Source: Streptomyces sp. HB132 (GTDB taxonomy: Bacteria; Actinomycetota; Actinomycetes; Streptomycetales; Streptomycetaceae). From it: a stretch of DNA of 64,000 nucleotides. Below the pieces are notes generated by a model that saw only the letters and a list, made by a program, of their open reading frames with translations, was not told where the DNA came from and searched no databases. Shown piece by piece: positions 42,986 to 51,854 of this stretch. Position numbers and translations under genes: made by a program. Positions within the stretch are counted from its first letter, which is position 1. Every line of letters starts with the position of its first letter. The DNA is taken from positions 115,739 through 179,738 of the forward strand of contig NZ_JAFBGA010000013.1 of NCBI RefSeq assembly GCF_016909575.1. Direction: 5' to 3'.

Positions 42986-44030
42986 GTGAGTGATCTGGTT
43001 GCGGACGCGCGGACTTGGTCGCCGGACGCGCAGGAGGCCGTGCCGTTGCTGGCGGTGTCGGCTGGTGGAGGGCCGTGATCGGGTGGAGGTCGCGGACCTG
43101 TTCAAGGTGTCGTTCAGGGCCGTGGACAACTGGTGGGTGAGGTGGCGGGCCGGCAGGCGGGATGCGCTGTTGTCCGTGCCGCGGAGTGGGCGCGCGGATG
43201 AACATCAGGTTCTGTCGGAGGCTGAGCAGGCCGCCGTGCGGCAGGCGGTCCTGGATCACACCCCGTCCGGCCTGGGGCTTTCTGGTCAACTGTGGACGGT
43301 GCGGCCGGTGACCTGGTCCGAAAGGACCCCGACCTGGTCAGAGACAGGATCTCGCCGTCATCGGCCTTCGCCCGAGCCCGGATCGCCGGCCAGGTCTCCT
43401 CGTGCCACGCTCGGACGGCTTCCGGATTCTGCTCGCCGGCCCGCTTCTCCGGCCGCTGGAAGGTCAGCCCCCAGCGCTTGAGGTTCTTGCCCACCCGGGG
43501 CTCGGTGAAGCGGACCCGTACAGCTTGAAGATCAGTCGGCCTATCCGTCCCTGGGCTGGGGTGCCAAGGGAAGGACTCCGGTGGTTCGCCGTACCGGGAA
43601 CCGGTTCTCTGCGAACACGATGTCCGCGATCAGCACCCGCGGCCGGATGCATTTCATGGTCTTCACCGAGCCGTTCGACGCGACGGTCATGTGTCGCTTC
43701 CTCGCACGCATCGTCGGACTCTTCTACCGGAAGGTCCATCTGATCGTCGACCGGCACTCGGCCCACCGCTCGAAGACTGTCCGGTCCTGGCTCGCCGATC
43801 ATGAGGACAAGATCGAGCTGCACTTCCTGCCCGCGTACTCACCGGAACTGAACCCGGACGAGCTCCTCAACGCCGACCTCAAGCGCAGCCTGCCCCACAC
43901 TCACCGGGCCAGGAGACGAACCGAACTCGCCGCCGAGACGCGCAGGTTCTTCCACCGTCGGCAACGCCAACCCCACTTCATCACGGGCTACTTCACAGCC
44001 CCGCACGTCCGCTACACCCTCGACGAGTGA
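42986..44030 (+). pseudogene. IS630-family transposase, disrupted and internally inverted
   Basis: Pieces of one IS630 transposase are present but scrambled. The start (GTG 42986, DARTWSPDAQEAV) shifts frame near 43057 into the helix-turn-helix part (VEVADLFKVSFRAVDNWW ... GLSGQLWT, plus strand, to about 43298). The middle part (VGKNLKRWGLTFQRPEKR and then HEETWPAIRARAKADD) is on the minus strand at about 43302-43545. The DDE C-terminal part resumes on the plus strand at 43557 (WGAKGRTPVVRRTGNRF ... IVDRHSAHRS ... SPELNPDELLNADLKRSLP) to 44030. It cannot make a working enzyme. I could not identify the terminal inverted repeats or target duplication. Confidence 0.85.
43302..43545 (-). other. 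Inverted internal segment of the IS630 transposase
   Basis: Read on the minus strand from 43545 downwards, this segment encodes the missing middle of the transposase, with small frameshifts: LIFKLYG, then FTEPRVGKNLKRW, EETWPAIRARAKAD, DQVG and DQVTGR. The plus-strand fragments on each side stop and resume exactly where it would fit. Boundaries are estimated from where homology changes strand. Confidence 0.75.
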
Positions 44031-44105
44031 ACCCAATGAGTTTCTGATGCGTAGGTACCGAGGATGTGTTGGTGGGTCTTGCGGTGATTTCTTCCGATTC
44101 AGCCT

Positions 44106-44723
44106 TTAAGCCTCGAAAGGGAGAGTGCAGCGAGCGTCCTTGTGGGCATATTTCGCTGCACTGGTGGCCAAGGTGATCATCTCTTTGCGATACCGGTCAT
44201 TTTTTCTTTCCTCAGCTGTAACCCACAATACGACGATAGTGGTGAGGCTCCTCTTATCTTCAGCGAAGCAAGGGGCGGAAAGGGCCACCTTTCTCTGCGA
44301 TACGACGCCCCATCTGTTCGTGCTGATGTCGAACCTATCGAAATTCTTAGGGTTTTCGATGTCGATCATTTTACTTGCCGGCCCATTGGCCCAGTCGGAG
44401 AATGTGCCACCCAGGTCTGTGTACTCGGTTCGCGTAACCAGAAATTCCATGTCTCCCGTCCAGGCGTGGCAGCCAGAGAAATAACTGATCCTCCCCCCCA
44501 AGTTTTTTTGTTCCCTAAACGAGTACTCCGGTTTGCGTGGGGCTATTTCCTGGAGGCTGGTCGCCACCCTATTCGAGGTGCCGAGGTTCTCGCATACGTC
44601 TTCTGCATCGATGATCCCGACGTCTTCGAACGGGGGGATGTCAAGAAGGTAGGCAGCCCCGACCGCAAGGGCCGTCACTGTGGCCAAACTCGCTGCAATA
44701 TTTCGCACTCTGCTCTTACGCAT
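44106..44723 (-). CDS. Unknown exported protein with four cysteines, downstream of the WXG effector
   Basis: A 205-residue protein I do not recognise. A basic start (MRKSRVRN) and a hydrophobic helix at residues 9-27 indicate a signal peptide or single membrane anchor. The rest has C44, C85, C152 and C199, consistent with two disulfides outside the membrane, and an amphipathic C-terminus. It begins 3 bases after the effector gene stop, so they are one operon. G+C is far below its surroundings (hand counts: 28 of 60 at 44161-44220, 29 of 60 at 44341-44400). An immunity or accessory protein for the effector is possible but unproven. Confidence 0.7.
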   Translation of the reverse strand: MRKSRVRNIAASLATVTALAVGAAYLLDIPPFEDVGIIDAEDVCENLGTSNRVATSLQEIAPRKPEYSFREQKNLGGRISYFSGCHAWTGDMEFLVTRTEYTDLGGTFSDWANGPASKMIDIENPKNFDRFDISTNRWGVVSQRKVALSAPCFAEDKRSLTTIVVLWVTAEERKNDRYRKEMITLATSAAKYAHKDARCTLPFEA

Positions 44724-44726
44724 AAA

Positions 44727-47030
44727 TTATTTCTTCTCCTCGAGTTCGCCCGGCTTTCCTTCGCCGTCGATTGAGTTGCGAATGTTGGAGGTGGCGTTAG
44801 TGAATCCCGACTCTGCTGCGGGTGCTACGGAAGCTACGATGTGCGGGGAGGGGTTCCCTGACTGCTCGCCAGCTTTTATGGCGGCCTCCTCTATGAGCTT
44901 GTAGGTGGATTCCTTTGTTGCGTCCATTGCCTGCCCGTTGCTGTAGATGACATCCCCGGATTTATCTCTCATCGTTCCTTCTGTGAATCCGCTAATAATT
45001 TCGTCTGCAGCGGTACCGGCCACTCCCCCCACGATCACCCCGCCTGGACCAAGCATCGATGCTGTTCCAATGCCAATACCGATGCCAACAGTGCTGCCGA
45101 CCCAGGTGCTCGTGGCCTCAATTGCTTTGTTGTACTCAGCGTCTTTGGCTCCGCCTTCCACTTCTGCCTCGTATGAGCGACCCGCGCCAATGGTTCCCTG
45201 GATTTCTCCGGCCGCCGTTGCGGTCAATCCGATTGTTTGCTTAAGGTTCTCGCTCTGTGGAACGCTCGGGTCGGTGACGAACGCGTCAGGATTCCGGAAG
45301 TGGTACTCCATGAGGTGAGTCGTATAACTGTGCTGCCCGACGTTTACTGCCGCGTAGCCTTCGGGGTTCCGCCCCAGCATGTAAAGGAAGCGCGTGGTGT
45401 CGGATTCCCCCACCGATACTGCGGAGCCTGCAATGGGAAAAAGATTGTCTTGACCTTTTTCATTCGGATTGATTGAACGAAAAATGTCAGGCATGTATTC
45501 TGCGGCAATCTGGCCGACGCTGTCAGACATGTAACTGTGATTGCCCAACAGCTCGGGCTTCTCTGAAATCGCCTCAATCAGGCTCTTCGTCAGTGCTGCC
45601 TGCTCCGCGTTGTGTGCCGGCGTATCCTGAGTAGGCATTTCTCCGGCCGGGTGCCCGGTCGTAGCTGCCTCGATGGCCTGGGCCATAAAGTTCCTCCCGG
45701 CGATGCTGTCGTCCCCCTTGTTGTTCTTGTCCTCCGGCCAGTCCCGCTCACCGAAGAGATAATCGAAGTTGCTGAGCTCCCTCATCCCCTTCTTCCCGTC
45801 CCCATCGGTGTCTTCCTTGAACTCGTGATCCTCCTCCTTCGTCAGGAAGGTGTCGTTGAAGAACTCCGTTGCAGCATCAGGGCTGCTCGACAGAGCCTTC
45901 ATGAAGCCCGTCATCGGGTCCGTTCCGGAATCCGAGCCCGTGCGGTTGAGGACGGGATCCATGGGGCTTCCGGTGCGCCAGGCGCCGTGACGGCCGTTGT
46001 CCGTGCGCTCCTTCTCGGTCTTGATCAGTTCGTTTCCGTAGTCGTCGAGGAACTTGTTGTCGAAGTTTCCCCATCGCATCAGATTGCTCATCACCTGGAA
46101 TCCCACGGTGTTCGATCCCCTTGCGATGGGCTGGCCGCCGAGATCCACCATGTCCCGCTTCCAGTCCGTCATCCCCCGGCTGTCGCTCTGGGTGGCGGTG
46201 GCCAGGGTCAGGCTGAGGCTCTTTTGCAGCTCGTCGTACTGGTCACCCCGGGCGCTGTGCAGGTCGGTGGGCCTCGGGGTGTTCAGCTCCGCCCAGAAAT
46301 CCAACATCCCCTGCGCTTTGAGCTTCTCCGCGAAACGGGCGCTGAACAGTTCGTCGCCCGACATCTTCTTGAGCCCGGCGTTCAGCCTGTCGAATTCCTT
46401 GACGGTGAGGTCGGTGGGGTCCTTCTTCGCGATAACCGCCAACGCGTCGGCCTGCTTGATCGCGTTGTCCGCGGAGTCCCGGTCCTTGTATTCGGCGCCC
46501 GTGAATCCGAGTTCAGCCTGGTCGGACAGGGCCTTGAGGGCCACCGAGCCCGTGTGATCGCTCTCGGTCGCCTTGCCGAGGATGTTCTGGATCTCGGTGC
46601 GGAGGGCGTTCATGGCACTCTCGTTGTCTTCGGGGGAGGCGATCCCCGTGCTGCTGGGGCCGATGCGCGTGGACACCGTGAACCCGCCCCCGCCACTTGC
46701 TGAGACCGTGAGGTTCTTCTTCAACCCACGTTCCACGGCCTCATCGAGCTGACTCCGGTACGACTTCAGCTCGTTGCGCATGTCCTTGAGAATGTTCCAC
46801 AGGGACTTGGCCTGTTTGTGCGCGTCGTCGAACTCCCGCACCGTCTTGTCGACGAACCCTTTGGTGACATTGGCGTTGTCGCCTGACCAGTCGGCCTTGT
46901 CGGCCTTTGCCTTGAGGCCGTCCCGGGCATCCTCTTTGAGGGCGGCAAGGTTCGTCACCATCGTCGACCAGTCGGTGACAGCCGCGTCCAGTTGTCCGAA
47001 CTTGGCGAAGCGCAGGGTCTCGAAATCCAT
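44727..47030 (-). CDS. Large WXG-type type VII effector candidate with glycine-zipper membrane segment
   Basis: A 767-residue protein. Residues 1-110 form a long helical hairpin with W48-S49-G50 (KADWSGDNANVTKGFVDK), the export domain of large WXG/LXG effectors. The central part (about 150-600), with TDWKRDMVDLGGQPIARGS, FDYLFGERDWPEDKNNKGDDSIAGRN and SYTTHLMEYHFRNPDAF, resembles the DUF6571-type domain of streptomycete proteins. Residues near 670-705 are a glycine zipper (GIGIGIGTASMLGPGGVIVGG), a pattern found in membrane-inserting toxins. The final part is charged. G+C falls from 43 of 60 at 45961-46020 to 26 of 60 at 45421-45480. It overlaps the upstream partner gene (TGATG). Confidence 0.8.
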   Translation of the reverse strand: MDFETLRFAKFGQLDAAVTDWSTMVTNLAALKEDARDGLKAKADKADWSGDNANVTKGFVDKTVREFDDAHKQAKSLWNILKDMRNELKSYRSQLDEAVERGLKKNLTVSASGGGGFTVSTRIGPSSTGIASPEDNESAMNALRTEIQNILGKATESDHTGSVALKALSDQAELGFTGAEYKDRDSADNAIKQADALAVIAKKDPTDLTVKEFDRLNAGLKKMSGDELFSARFAEKLKAQGMLDFWAELNTPRPTDLHSARGDQYDELQKSLSLTLATATQSDSRGMTDWKRDMVDLGGQPIARGSNTVGFQVMSNLMRWGNFDNKFLDDYGNELIKTEKERTDNGRHGAWRTGSPMDPVLNRTGSDSGTDPMTGFMKALSSSPDAATEFFNDTFLTKEEDHEFKEDTDGDGKKGMRELSNFDYLFGERDWPEDKNNKGDDSIAGRNFMAQAIEAATTGHPAGEMPTQDTPAHNAEQAALTKSLIEAISEKPELLGNHSYMSDSVGQIAAEYMPDIFRSINPNEKGQDNLFPIAGSAVSVGESDTTRFLYMLGRNPEGYAAVNVGQHSYTTHLMEYHFRNPDAFVTDPSVPQSENLKQTIGLTATAAGEIQGTIGAGRSYEAEVEGGAKDAEYNKAIEATSTWVGSTVGIGIGIGTASMLGPGGVIVGGVAGTAADEIISGFTEGTMRDKSGDVIYSNGQAMDATKESTYKLIEEAAIKAGEQSGNPSPHIVASVAPAAESGFTNATSNIRNSIDGEGKPGELEEKK

Positions 47031-47500
47031 CAGTTGTCCGCCTTGTTCTTCTCACCCTTGGGCGCGTTGTCGTCGTCGAAGGCCTGGTCGAGCGCGGCGA
47101 TACTGCTGACCCTGGTCCGGACGTACTGGTCGTCACTCTCGTGCACGTACTTCGTGAAGTCGACGTGGTTCGCTATGTGCCCACACGCGTCCCTGAGGGA
47201 CTTGAGCTGTATGTCCCACCGATGCGCCACGTGCTGGAGAGCGCCACCGAGTTCGAAGCCCTGCTTGGTGAGGTCGCCTGCCGCCGTTTCGCTGGGAGGC
47301 ACCGCCACACGGGCCTCCTTCCACAAGCGAGTGTGCAGCTTCTGGGCATCGTCACGTACGCCTGACAGGTCGGTCTGGTTGACCGCGAGGTCGCCCTTCT
47401 TACCTCCACCGCCTCCGGGCCCGGCCTTGTTCAGCCGCATCTGCGTGCCGGCCTTGTCAGCCGCTTCGGCCTTCAACTGTTCCCACTCGGCCCATGCCAT
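47030..47500 (-). CDS. Small helical partner of the WXG effector
   Basis: A 156-residue protein opening MAWAEWEQLKAEAADKAGTQM, with a Gly/Lys-rich hinge (GPGGGGGKKGD) followed by helices (VRDDAQKLHTRLWKEARVA and then HRWDIQLKSLRDACGHIANHV). The length, helix content and coupling (its stop overlaps the effector start as TGATG) fit the small chaperone-like partners encoded before LXG/WXG effectors. The ATG has GGGGGT upstream. No catalytic motif or signal peptide is present. Dimerisation with the effector's N-terminus is inferred. Confidence 0.75.
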   Translation of the reverse strand: MAWAEWEQLKAEAADKAGTQMRLNKAGPGGGGGKKGDLAVNQTDLSGVRDDAQKLHTRLWKEARVAVPPSETAAGDLTKQGFELGGALQHVAHRWDIQLKSLRDACGHIANHVDFTKYVHESDDQYVRTRVSSIAALDQAFDDDNAPKGEKNKADN

Positions 47501-47513
47501 GTGCGGACCCCCA

Positions 47514-47606
47514 TCAGTCAGTAAGCGGAATGCTGAGCTTCGGAATCTCTTCTGCCTCTACGCCCGGCGCAGGTACGGGCGGTGACAGCGGCATCTCGCC
47601 CCCTGT
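47514..47606 (-). CDS. Possible very small type VII locus protein
   Basis: A short frame between the eccC stop and the partner gene, encoding MPLSPPVPAPGVEAEEIP and then KLSIPLTD from ATG 47594, or four residues more from GTG 47606. GGGGGCG lies just upstream of the ATG. It is tightly placed (13 bases before the next gene) and fills an otherwise empty 150-base gap. Without comparison to other genomes I cannot tell a real peptide from chance. Confidence 0.35.
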   Translation of the reverse strand, partial: TGGEMPLSPPVPAPGVEAEEIPKLSIPLTD

Positions 47607-47647
47607 CACCGCCCGCCCCGTCACCGCTGCGCGCCCTGCCGGGCGTC

Positions 47648-50600
47648 CTACCGTTCCCCGTCCATGAGCCCCGTCTGCACCAGCGGATTCCCGCGACGCC
47701 GGGTGACGAAGATTCCGCGCCCCGGCGGCATGGGACGCGGACGTACGTTGCCCAGCACATCGCCCTCGACGGGGTCGCCCGACAGGACCACGCCCTGCGC
47801 CCCCAGTTCCAGCATGCGCTGCATGAACGGCTCGTACAGCGCACGGCTCGCTCCCGCCGTGCTGCGGGCGATGATGAACCGCACGCCCACGTCGCGGGAG
47901 AACGGCAGCATCTCGGTGAGCTTCGCCAGCGGGTTCCCGCTGGACGTCGAGACCAGGTCGTAGTCGTCCACGACCACGTACACCGTCGGCCCGCTCCACC
48001 AGCTGCGCTCACGCAGCTCCTGGGCCGTGACCTCGGGTGAGGGCGTACGCCGTTTCATCAGGTCGTACAGCGCGTCAGCGTGGTGCTCCATGTTGTTGGA
48101 CATGGGCACGTACTCCGCGAGGTGCGTCGCCGGGGTGACGTCCAGCAGCGCACGCCGGTTGTCGATGACGAAGAACTTCGCGGAGTTGCCGTCGTACCTC
48201 TCGGTGATCTGCTTGATGAGCAGGCGCATCAGGTTGGACTTGCCGGACTCGCTCTCGCCGAACACCAGGAAGAAGGGGTCCCGCTCGAAGTCGAGGAAGA
48301 CCGGCTCCAGGTTGTTCTCGTCGATGGCGAACGCGATGCCCCGCTCCGGCTGCGCGTAGCCCGCGGGCAGCTCGTGCACCGGGAGTTCGCGGGGCAGCAG
48401 CCGGACGGCCGGGGCCGGAGCGGCGGTCCAGTGGCGGGCGACCTCCTGGTTCATGGCCGCCGTGGCCTCGGAGAGGTCGCTGTCGGAGTTGATGCCGTCG
48501 ATGCGCGGTACCGCTGCCATGAAGTGCAGCTTCTCCGGCGTGAGCCCGCGTCCGGGGACGCCGGGGGGCACGTTGACCGCGGCCTTGCGGTCGAGTTCCG
48601 AGTCCATGACGTCACCGAGCCGCAGTTCGAGCCGGTTCATCAGGTGGTCCTTCAGGTTCGCCCGGACCTCCATGGACCGCGACGCCGTGACGATGAGGTG
48701 GATGCCGTAGCCGAGGCCGCGCTGCGCGATGTCCACGGCCGCCGATTCCAGAGCCTCGTAGTCCGTCCGGAAGTTGCCCCAGCCGTCGATGATGAGGAAG
48801 ACGTCGCCCCACGGCTGGTCCGTCACCGAGATCTCGCCACGCGCCCGCAGCCTGCGGAAGGTGGCGATGGAGTCGATGCCCGCGCTGCGGAAGTACTCCT
48901 CACGGCGCGCCATGATTCCGTACACCTCGGCGACCGTACGACGCACACGTTCGGGGTCGAGCCGTGAGGCGACCCCTCCGACGTGCGGCAGACCGGAGAC
49001 CGAGGCCATGCCACCGCCACCGAAGTCGAGTCCGTAGATCTGGACCTCGTGCGGCGTGTGGGTGAGGGCGAAGCCCGCGATGAGCGCGCGCAGCAGCGTG
49101 GACTTGCCGGACTGCGGGCCGCCGGTGATCTGCATGTGGCCCGCCGCACCGGAGAAGTCCCGGTAGAGCGTGTCGCGGCGCTGCTCGTACGGCTTGTCGA
49201 CCACACCCAGCGGTACGACGAGACGGCCCGAGCCCTCGAACCCGGGCTGGGTCAGCCCCCGGCCCTCGACCGCGGAGAGCCCCGGCAGGAGCTCGTCCAG
49301 CGACGGCGGATTGTCCAGCGGAGGCAGCCACACCTGGTGCGCGGAGGCACCCCGGCCCTCCAGCCGGCGCACGATCACGTCGAGCACCGTGTCGGCCAGG
49401 GCGTCGTCCTCGGCCCTGCGCGCATCGGGTACGCCGGCCTGGGCCGTCGGCTGCACGTAACGCACCGGCACCGGAGCCGCGGTGAACACCGCGGGCCTGC
49501 GGTCCACGGGCAGAGGACCGGAGGACGCGGCCGGCTGGGCGCCCGAGCGGTACACGCCCGAGACGTACGCCGCCTTGAAGCGCACCATCTCGTCGGTGCC
49601 GTACTTCAGGTAGCCGGAACCGGGGACGTTGGGCAGGTGGTAGGCGTCGGGGACGCCCAGCGCGGCGCGGGACTCGCCCGCGGAGAAGGTACGCAGACCG
49701 ATCCGGTACGACAGGTAGGTCTCCAGGCCGCGCAGCCGCCCCTCCTCGAGGCGCTGCGAAGCCAGGAGCAGGTGGACGCCCAGCGAACGGCCGATGCGCC
49801 CGATCTGTACGAACATCTCGATGAAGTCCGGCTTGGCCGTGAGCAGTTCGCTGAACTCGTCGATGACCAGGACGAGCGAGGGAATGGGCTGCAGCGCGGC
49901 ACCCGCGGCGCGCGCCTTCTCGTAGTCGTGGATGTTGGCGTAGTTGCCCGCGTCGCGCAGCATCTCCTGACGCCGGTTGAGCTCACCGCTGATGGAGTCG
50001 CCCATGCGGTCCACCAGCGTCAGGTCGTCAGCGAGGTTGGTGATCACCGCTGCGACGTGCGGCATCTGAGCCATCCCGGCGAAGGTGGCACCGCCCTTGA
50101 AGTCCGCGAGGACGAAGTTCAGCGTCTCCGAGGTGTGGGTGACGGCGAGGCCGAGTACGAGCGTACGGAGCAGCTCGGACTTGCCGGAACCGGTGGCGCC
50201 CACGCACAGCCCGTGCGGGCCCATGCCCTCCTGAGCCGCCTCCTTGAGGTCCAGCATCACCGGGGAGCCGTCCTCGCCCACGCCGATCGGGACCCGGAGC
50301 CGCTCCGCCTGCGAACGCGCCCGCCAGGTGCGGCTGACGTCGACCGAGGCCGCGTCACCGAGGTTCAGCAGATCGGTGAACTCCAGATTGGCCAGCAGCG
50401 GCTCGTCGTCGTCCCCGCCCGAGGCGACGTGGAGCGGAGCCAGCTGCCTCGCCAGCGCCTCCGCGGCCTCGGGGCTCAGCAGGTCGGGCAGGCCGTCGTA
50501 CACCAGGCCGTGCCCCGACTCCAGCTGCAGCGAGTGAGGGTCCACCACGATGGAGAGACCGCCGCGTGCTCCGTTGACCTGGCCCGTGACGATCTCGACG

Positions 50601-51616
50601 ACCGTCACGCCCTGGAGACCCTCCGCCGACGCGAGGACGGACGTCGCCGGTACGGACTCGCCGTCGAGTACGACGACGAGGTGCGGCTGGTCGAGGTGCG
50701 GCTGGCCACCGGGCTGGAAGCGGGGCCGGCCGTCGAGGCGGCCCGCGAGCATCTCCTCCAGCTCCGCGACACTGGTGGAGATCAGACGGCGGCTTCCGGC
50801 ACCGTCGATCGAGCCCCGCGCCTGGACGTGCGGGAGCCACTTCGTCCATTCCCAGCGCGGAGCGGCGTCACGGCCGGTCGCGACGGCGATGACCAGGTCC
50901 TCGGGGGAGTGCAGCGAGGCGAGTGCCGCGACCATCGCGCGGGCGGTGGCCCGCGCGGACTCCGCCTCGCCGCTGATCGTCAGGTGGTAGAAGGCGCGGA
51001 GCGAGACCGCCATCGGCAGCCCGTCCAGCGTGCTGTGGGTCGTGAGGAACTGCTGCATCGCCCCGGCCGTCAGGGGCTCCAGCTCATCGACGGGCGCGGT
51101 CTCGGGCGCGACGAGCGGTGTGGCGAGTTCCTGGCTGCCCAGGCCGATGCGCACGTGCGCGAAGTCCGCGTCCCCGACCCGGCGCTCCCACACCCGGCTG
51201 CCCTCGGCGACGAGCGCCCACAGCTGCTCCGGGGACGGGTGCAGGTAGAACTGCGCGTCGCGCTGCTGCCGTGCCGTCCTCAGGACGGCACGCCTGGTCT
51301 GCGTCAGGTACTTCAGGTAGTCGCGCCGCATGTCCGCGAGCTCACCCTGGGTGCCGCGCCGGAAACGGATGATCATCGCGATCGCCATGGCGATCGTCGA
51401 AGCGATCATGATCATGCCCATGATCCGCATGATCGGGAGCGGCGTCATGAAGAAGAAGACGACGGAACCACCCATGCCGAGCATCGGCAGCAGCTGCATC
51501 ATCACCCCCTCCTGCTGCCCGCGGGGCAGCTCGGGCGGAGGTTGCAACTGCACCTGCTCGCCCGGAACTTCGGAGGGGAGGGCCCGTGGTGGGCGCTTGA
51601 CGACGATCTGGCTCAC
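47648..51616 (-). CDS. eccC: Type VII secretion ATPase EccC (fused EccCa/EccCb)
   Basis: The 1322-residue motor and substrate receptor of the system. Two adjacent membrane helices lie at residues 39-85 (MMQLLPMLGMGGSVVFFFM and then MIMIASTIAMAIAMII), followed by three FtsK/SpoIIIE ATPase domains with Walker A motifs GATGSGKSEL (about residue 472), GGPQSGKSTL (about 832) and GESESGKSNL (about 1119). FVLADFKGGATF and VLVIDEFSELL mark the first domain as the most conserved. It is a single polypeptide, unlike the split EccCa/EccCb of ESX-1. It is read away from eccD and is followed on the same strand by the effector module. Confidence 0.97.
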   Translation of the reverse strand: MSQIVVKRPPRALPSEVPGEQVQLQPPPELPRGQQEGVMMQLLPMLGMGGSVVFFFMTPLPIMRIMGMIMIASTIAMAIAMIIRFRRGTQGELADMRRDYLKYLTQTRRAVLRTARQQRDAQFYLHPSPEQLWALVAEGSRVWERRVGDADFAHVRIGLGSQELATPLVAPETAPVDELEPLTAGAMQQFLTTHSTLDGLPMAVSLRAFYHLTISGEAESARATARAMVAALASLHSPEDLVIAVATGRDAAPRWEWTKWLPHVQARGSIDGAGSRRLISTSVAELEEMLAGRLDGRPRFQPGGQPHLDQPHLVVVLDGESVPATSVLASAEGLQGVTVVEIVTGQVNGARGGLSIVVDPHSLQLESGHGLVYDGLPDLLSPEAAEALARQLAPLHVASGGDDDEPLLANLEFTDLLNLGDAASVDVSRTWRARSQAERLRVPIGVGEDGSPVMLDLKEAAQEGMGPHGLCVGATGSGKSELLRTLVLGLAVTHTSETLNFVLADFKGGATFAGMAQMPHVAAVITNLADDLTLVDRMGDSISGELNRRQEMLRDAGNYANIHDYEKARAAGAALQPIPSLVLVIDEFSELLTAKPDFIEMFVQIGRIGRSLGVHLLLASQRLEEGRLRGLETYLSYRIGLRTFSAGESRAALGVPDAYHLPNVPGSGYLKYGTDEMVRFKAAYVSGVYRSGAQPAASSGPLPVDRRPAVFTAAPVPVRYVQPTAQAGVPDARRAEDDALADTVLDVIVRRLEGRGASAHQVWLPPLDNPPSLDELLPGLSAVEGRGLTQPGFEGSGRLVVPLGVVDKPYEQRRDTLYRDFSGAAGHMQITGGPQSGKSTLLRALIAGFALTHTPHEVQIYGLDFGGGGMASVSGLPHVGGVASRLDPERVRRTVAEVYGIMARREEYFRSAGIDSIATFRRLRARGEISVTDQPWGDVFLIIDGWGNFRTDYEALESAAVDIAQRGLGYGIHLIVTASRSMEVRANLKDHLMNRLELRLGDVMDSELDRKAAVNVPPGVPGRGLTPEKLHFMAAVPRIDGINSDSDLSEATAAMNQEVARHWTAAPAPAVRLLPRELPVHELPAGYAQPERGIAFAIDENNLEPVFLDFERDPFFLVFGESESGKSNLMRLLIKQITERYDGNSAKFFVIDNRRALLDVTPATHLAEYVPMSNNMEHHADALYDLMKRRTPSPEVTAQELRERSWWSGPTVYVVVDDYDLVSTSSGNPLAKLTEMLPFSRDVGVRFIIARSTAGASRALYEPFMQRMLELGAQGVVLSGDPVEGDVLGNVRPRPMPPGRGIFVTRRRGNPLVQTGLMDGER

Positions 51617-51854
51617 AGCTCACCAATTCCCTTGCCGGACGGAACTGTTCCTATCGGCGCCCCCGTGGCGACGGGCCCCGTCCGCGGGAGGATCCTACTG
51701 GCGTACCCGGTGACCCGAGGGCGGTAGGGTGTCGCGACGCGTGTACGCATCCGCTAACTACCGCAAAAAAATGGGTCATTCGGGACGCAGTCGGAACCCG
51801 TGGCTCGAGGGTGCGTCCGCAGAGGTCCAGGAGAAGCATGAGGGGGAGCAGCAC
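51617..51854. promoter_or_regulatory. Divergent region between eccC and eccD
   Basis: These 238 bases separate the two starts. They contain a run of seven A at 51764-51770 in otherwise GC-rich sequence, and the eccD ribosome-binding site GGGGGA. Promoters for both genes are expected; none is clear. Confidence 0.4.

Noticed and set aside
47514..47999. A 161-codon minus-strand frame overlapping the eccC 3' end.
   Set aside because: All but its last 26-30 codons lie inside eccC in another frame and have shadow composition. Only the part after the eccC stop was kept, as a low-confidence small gene.
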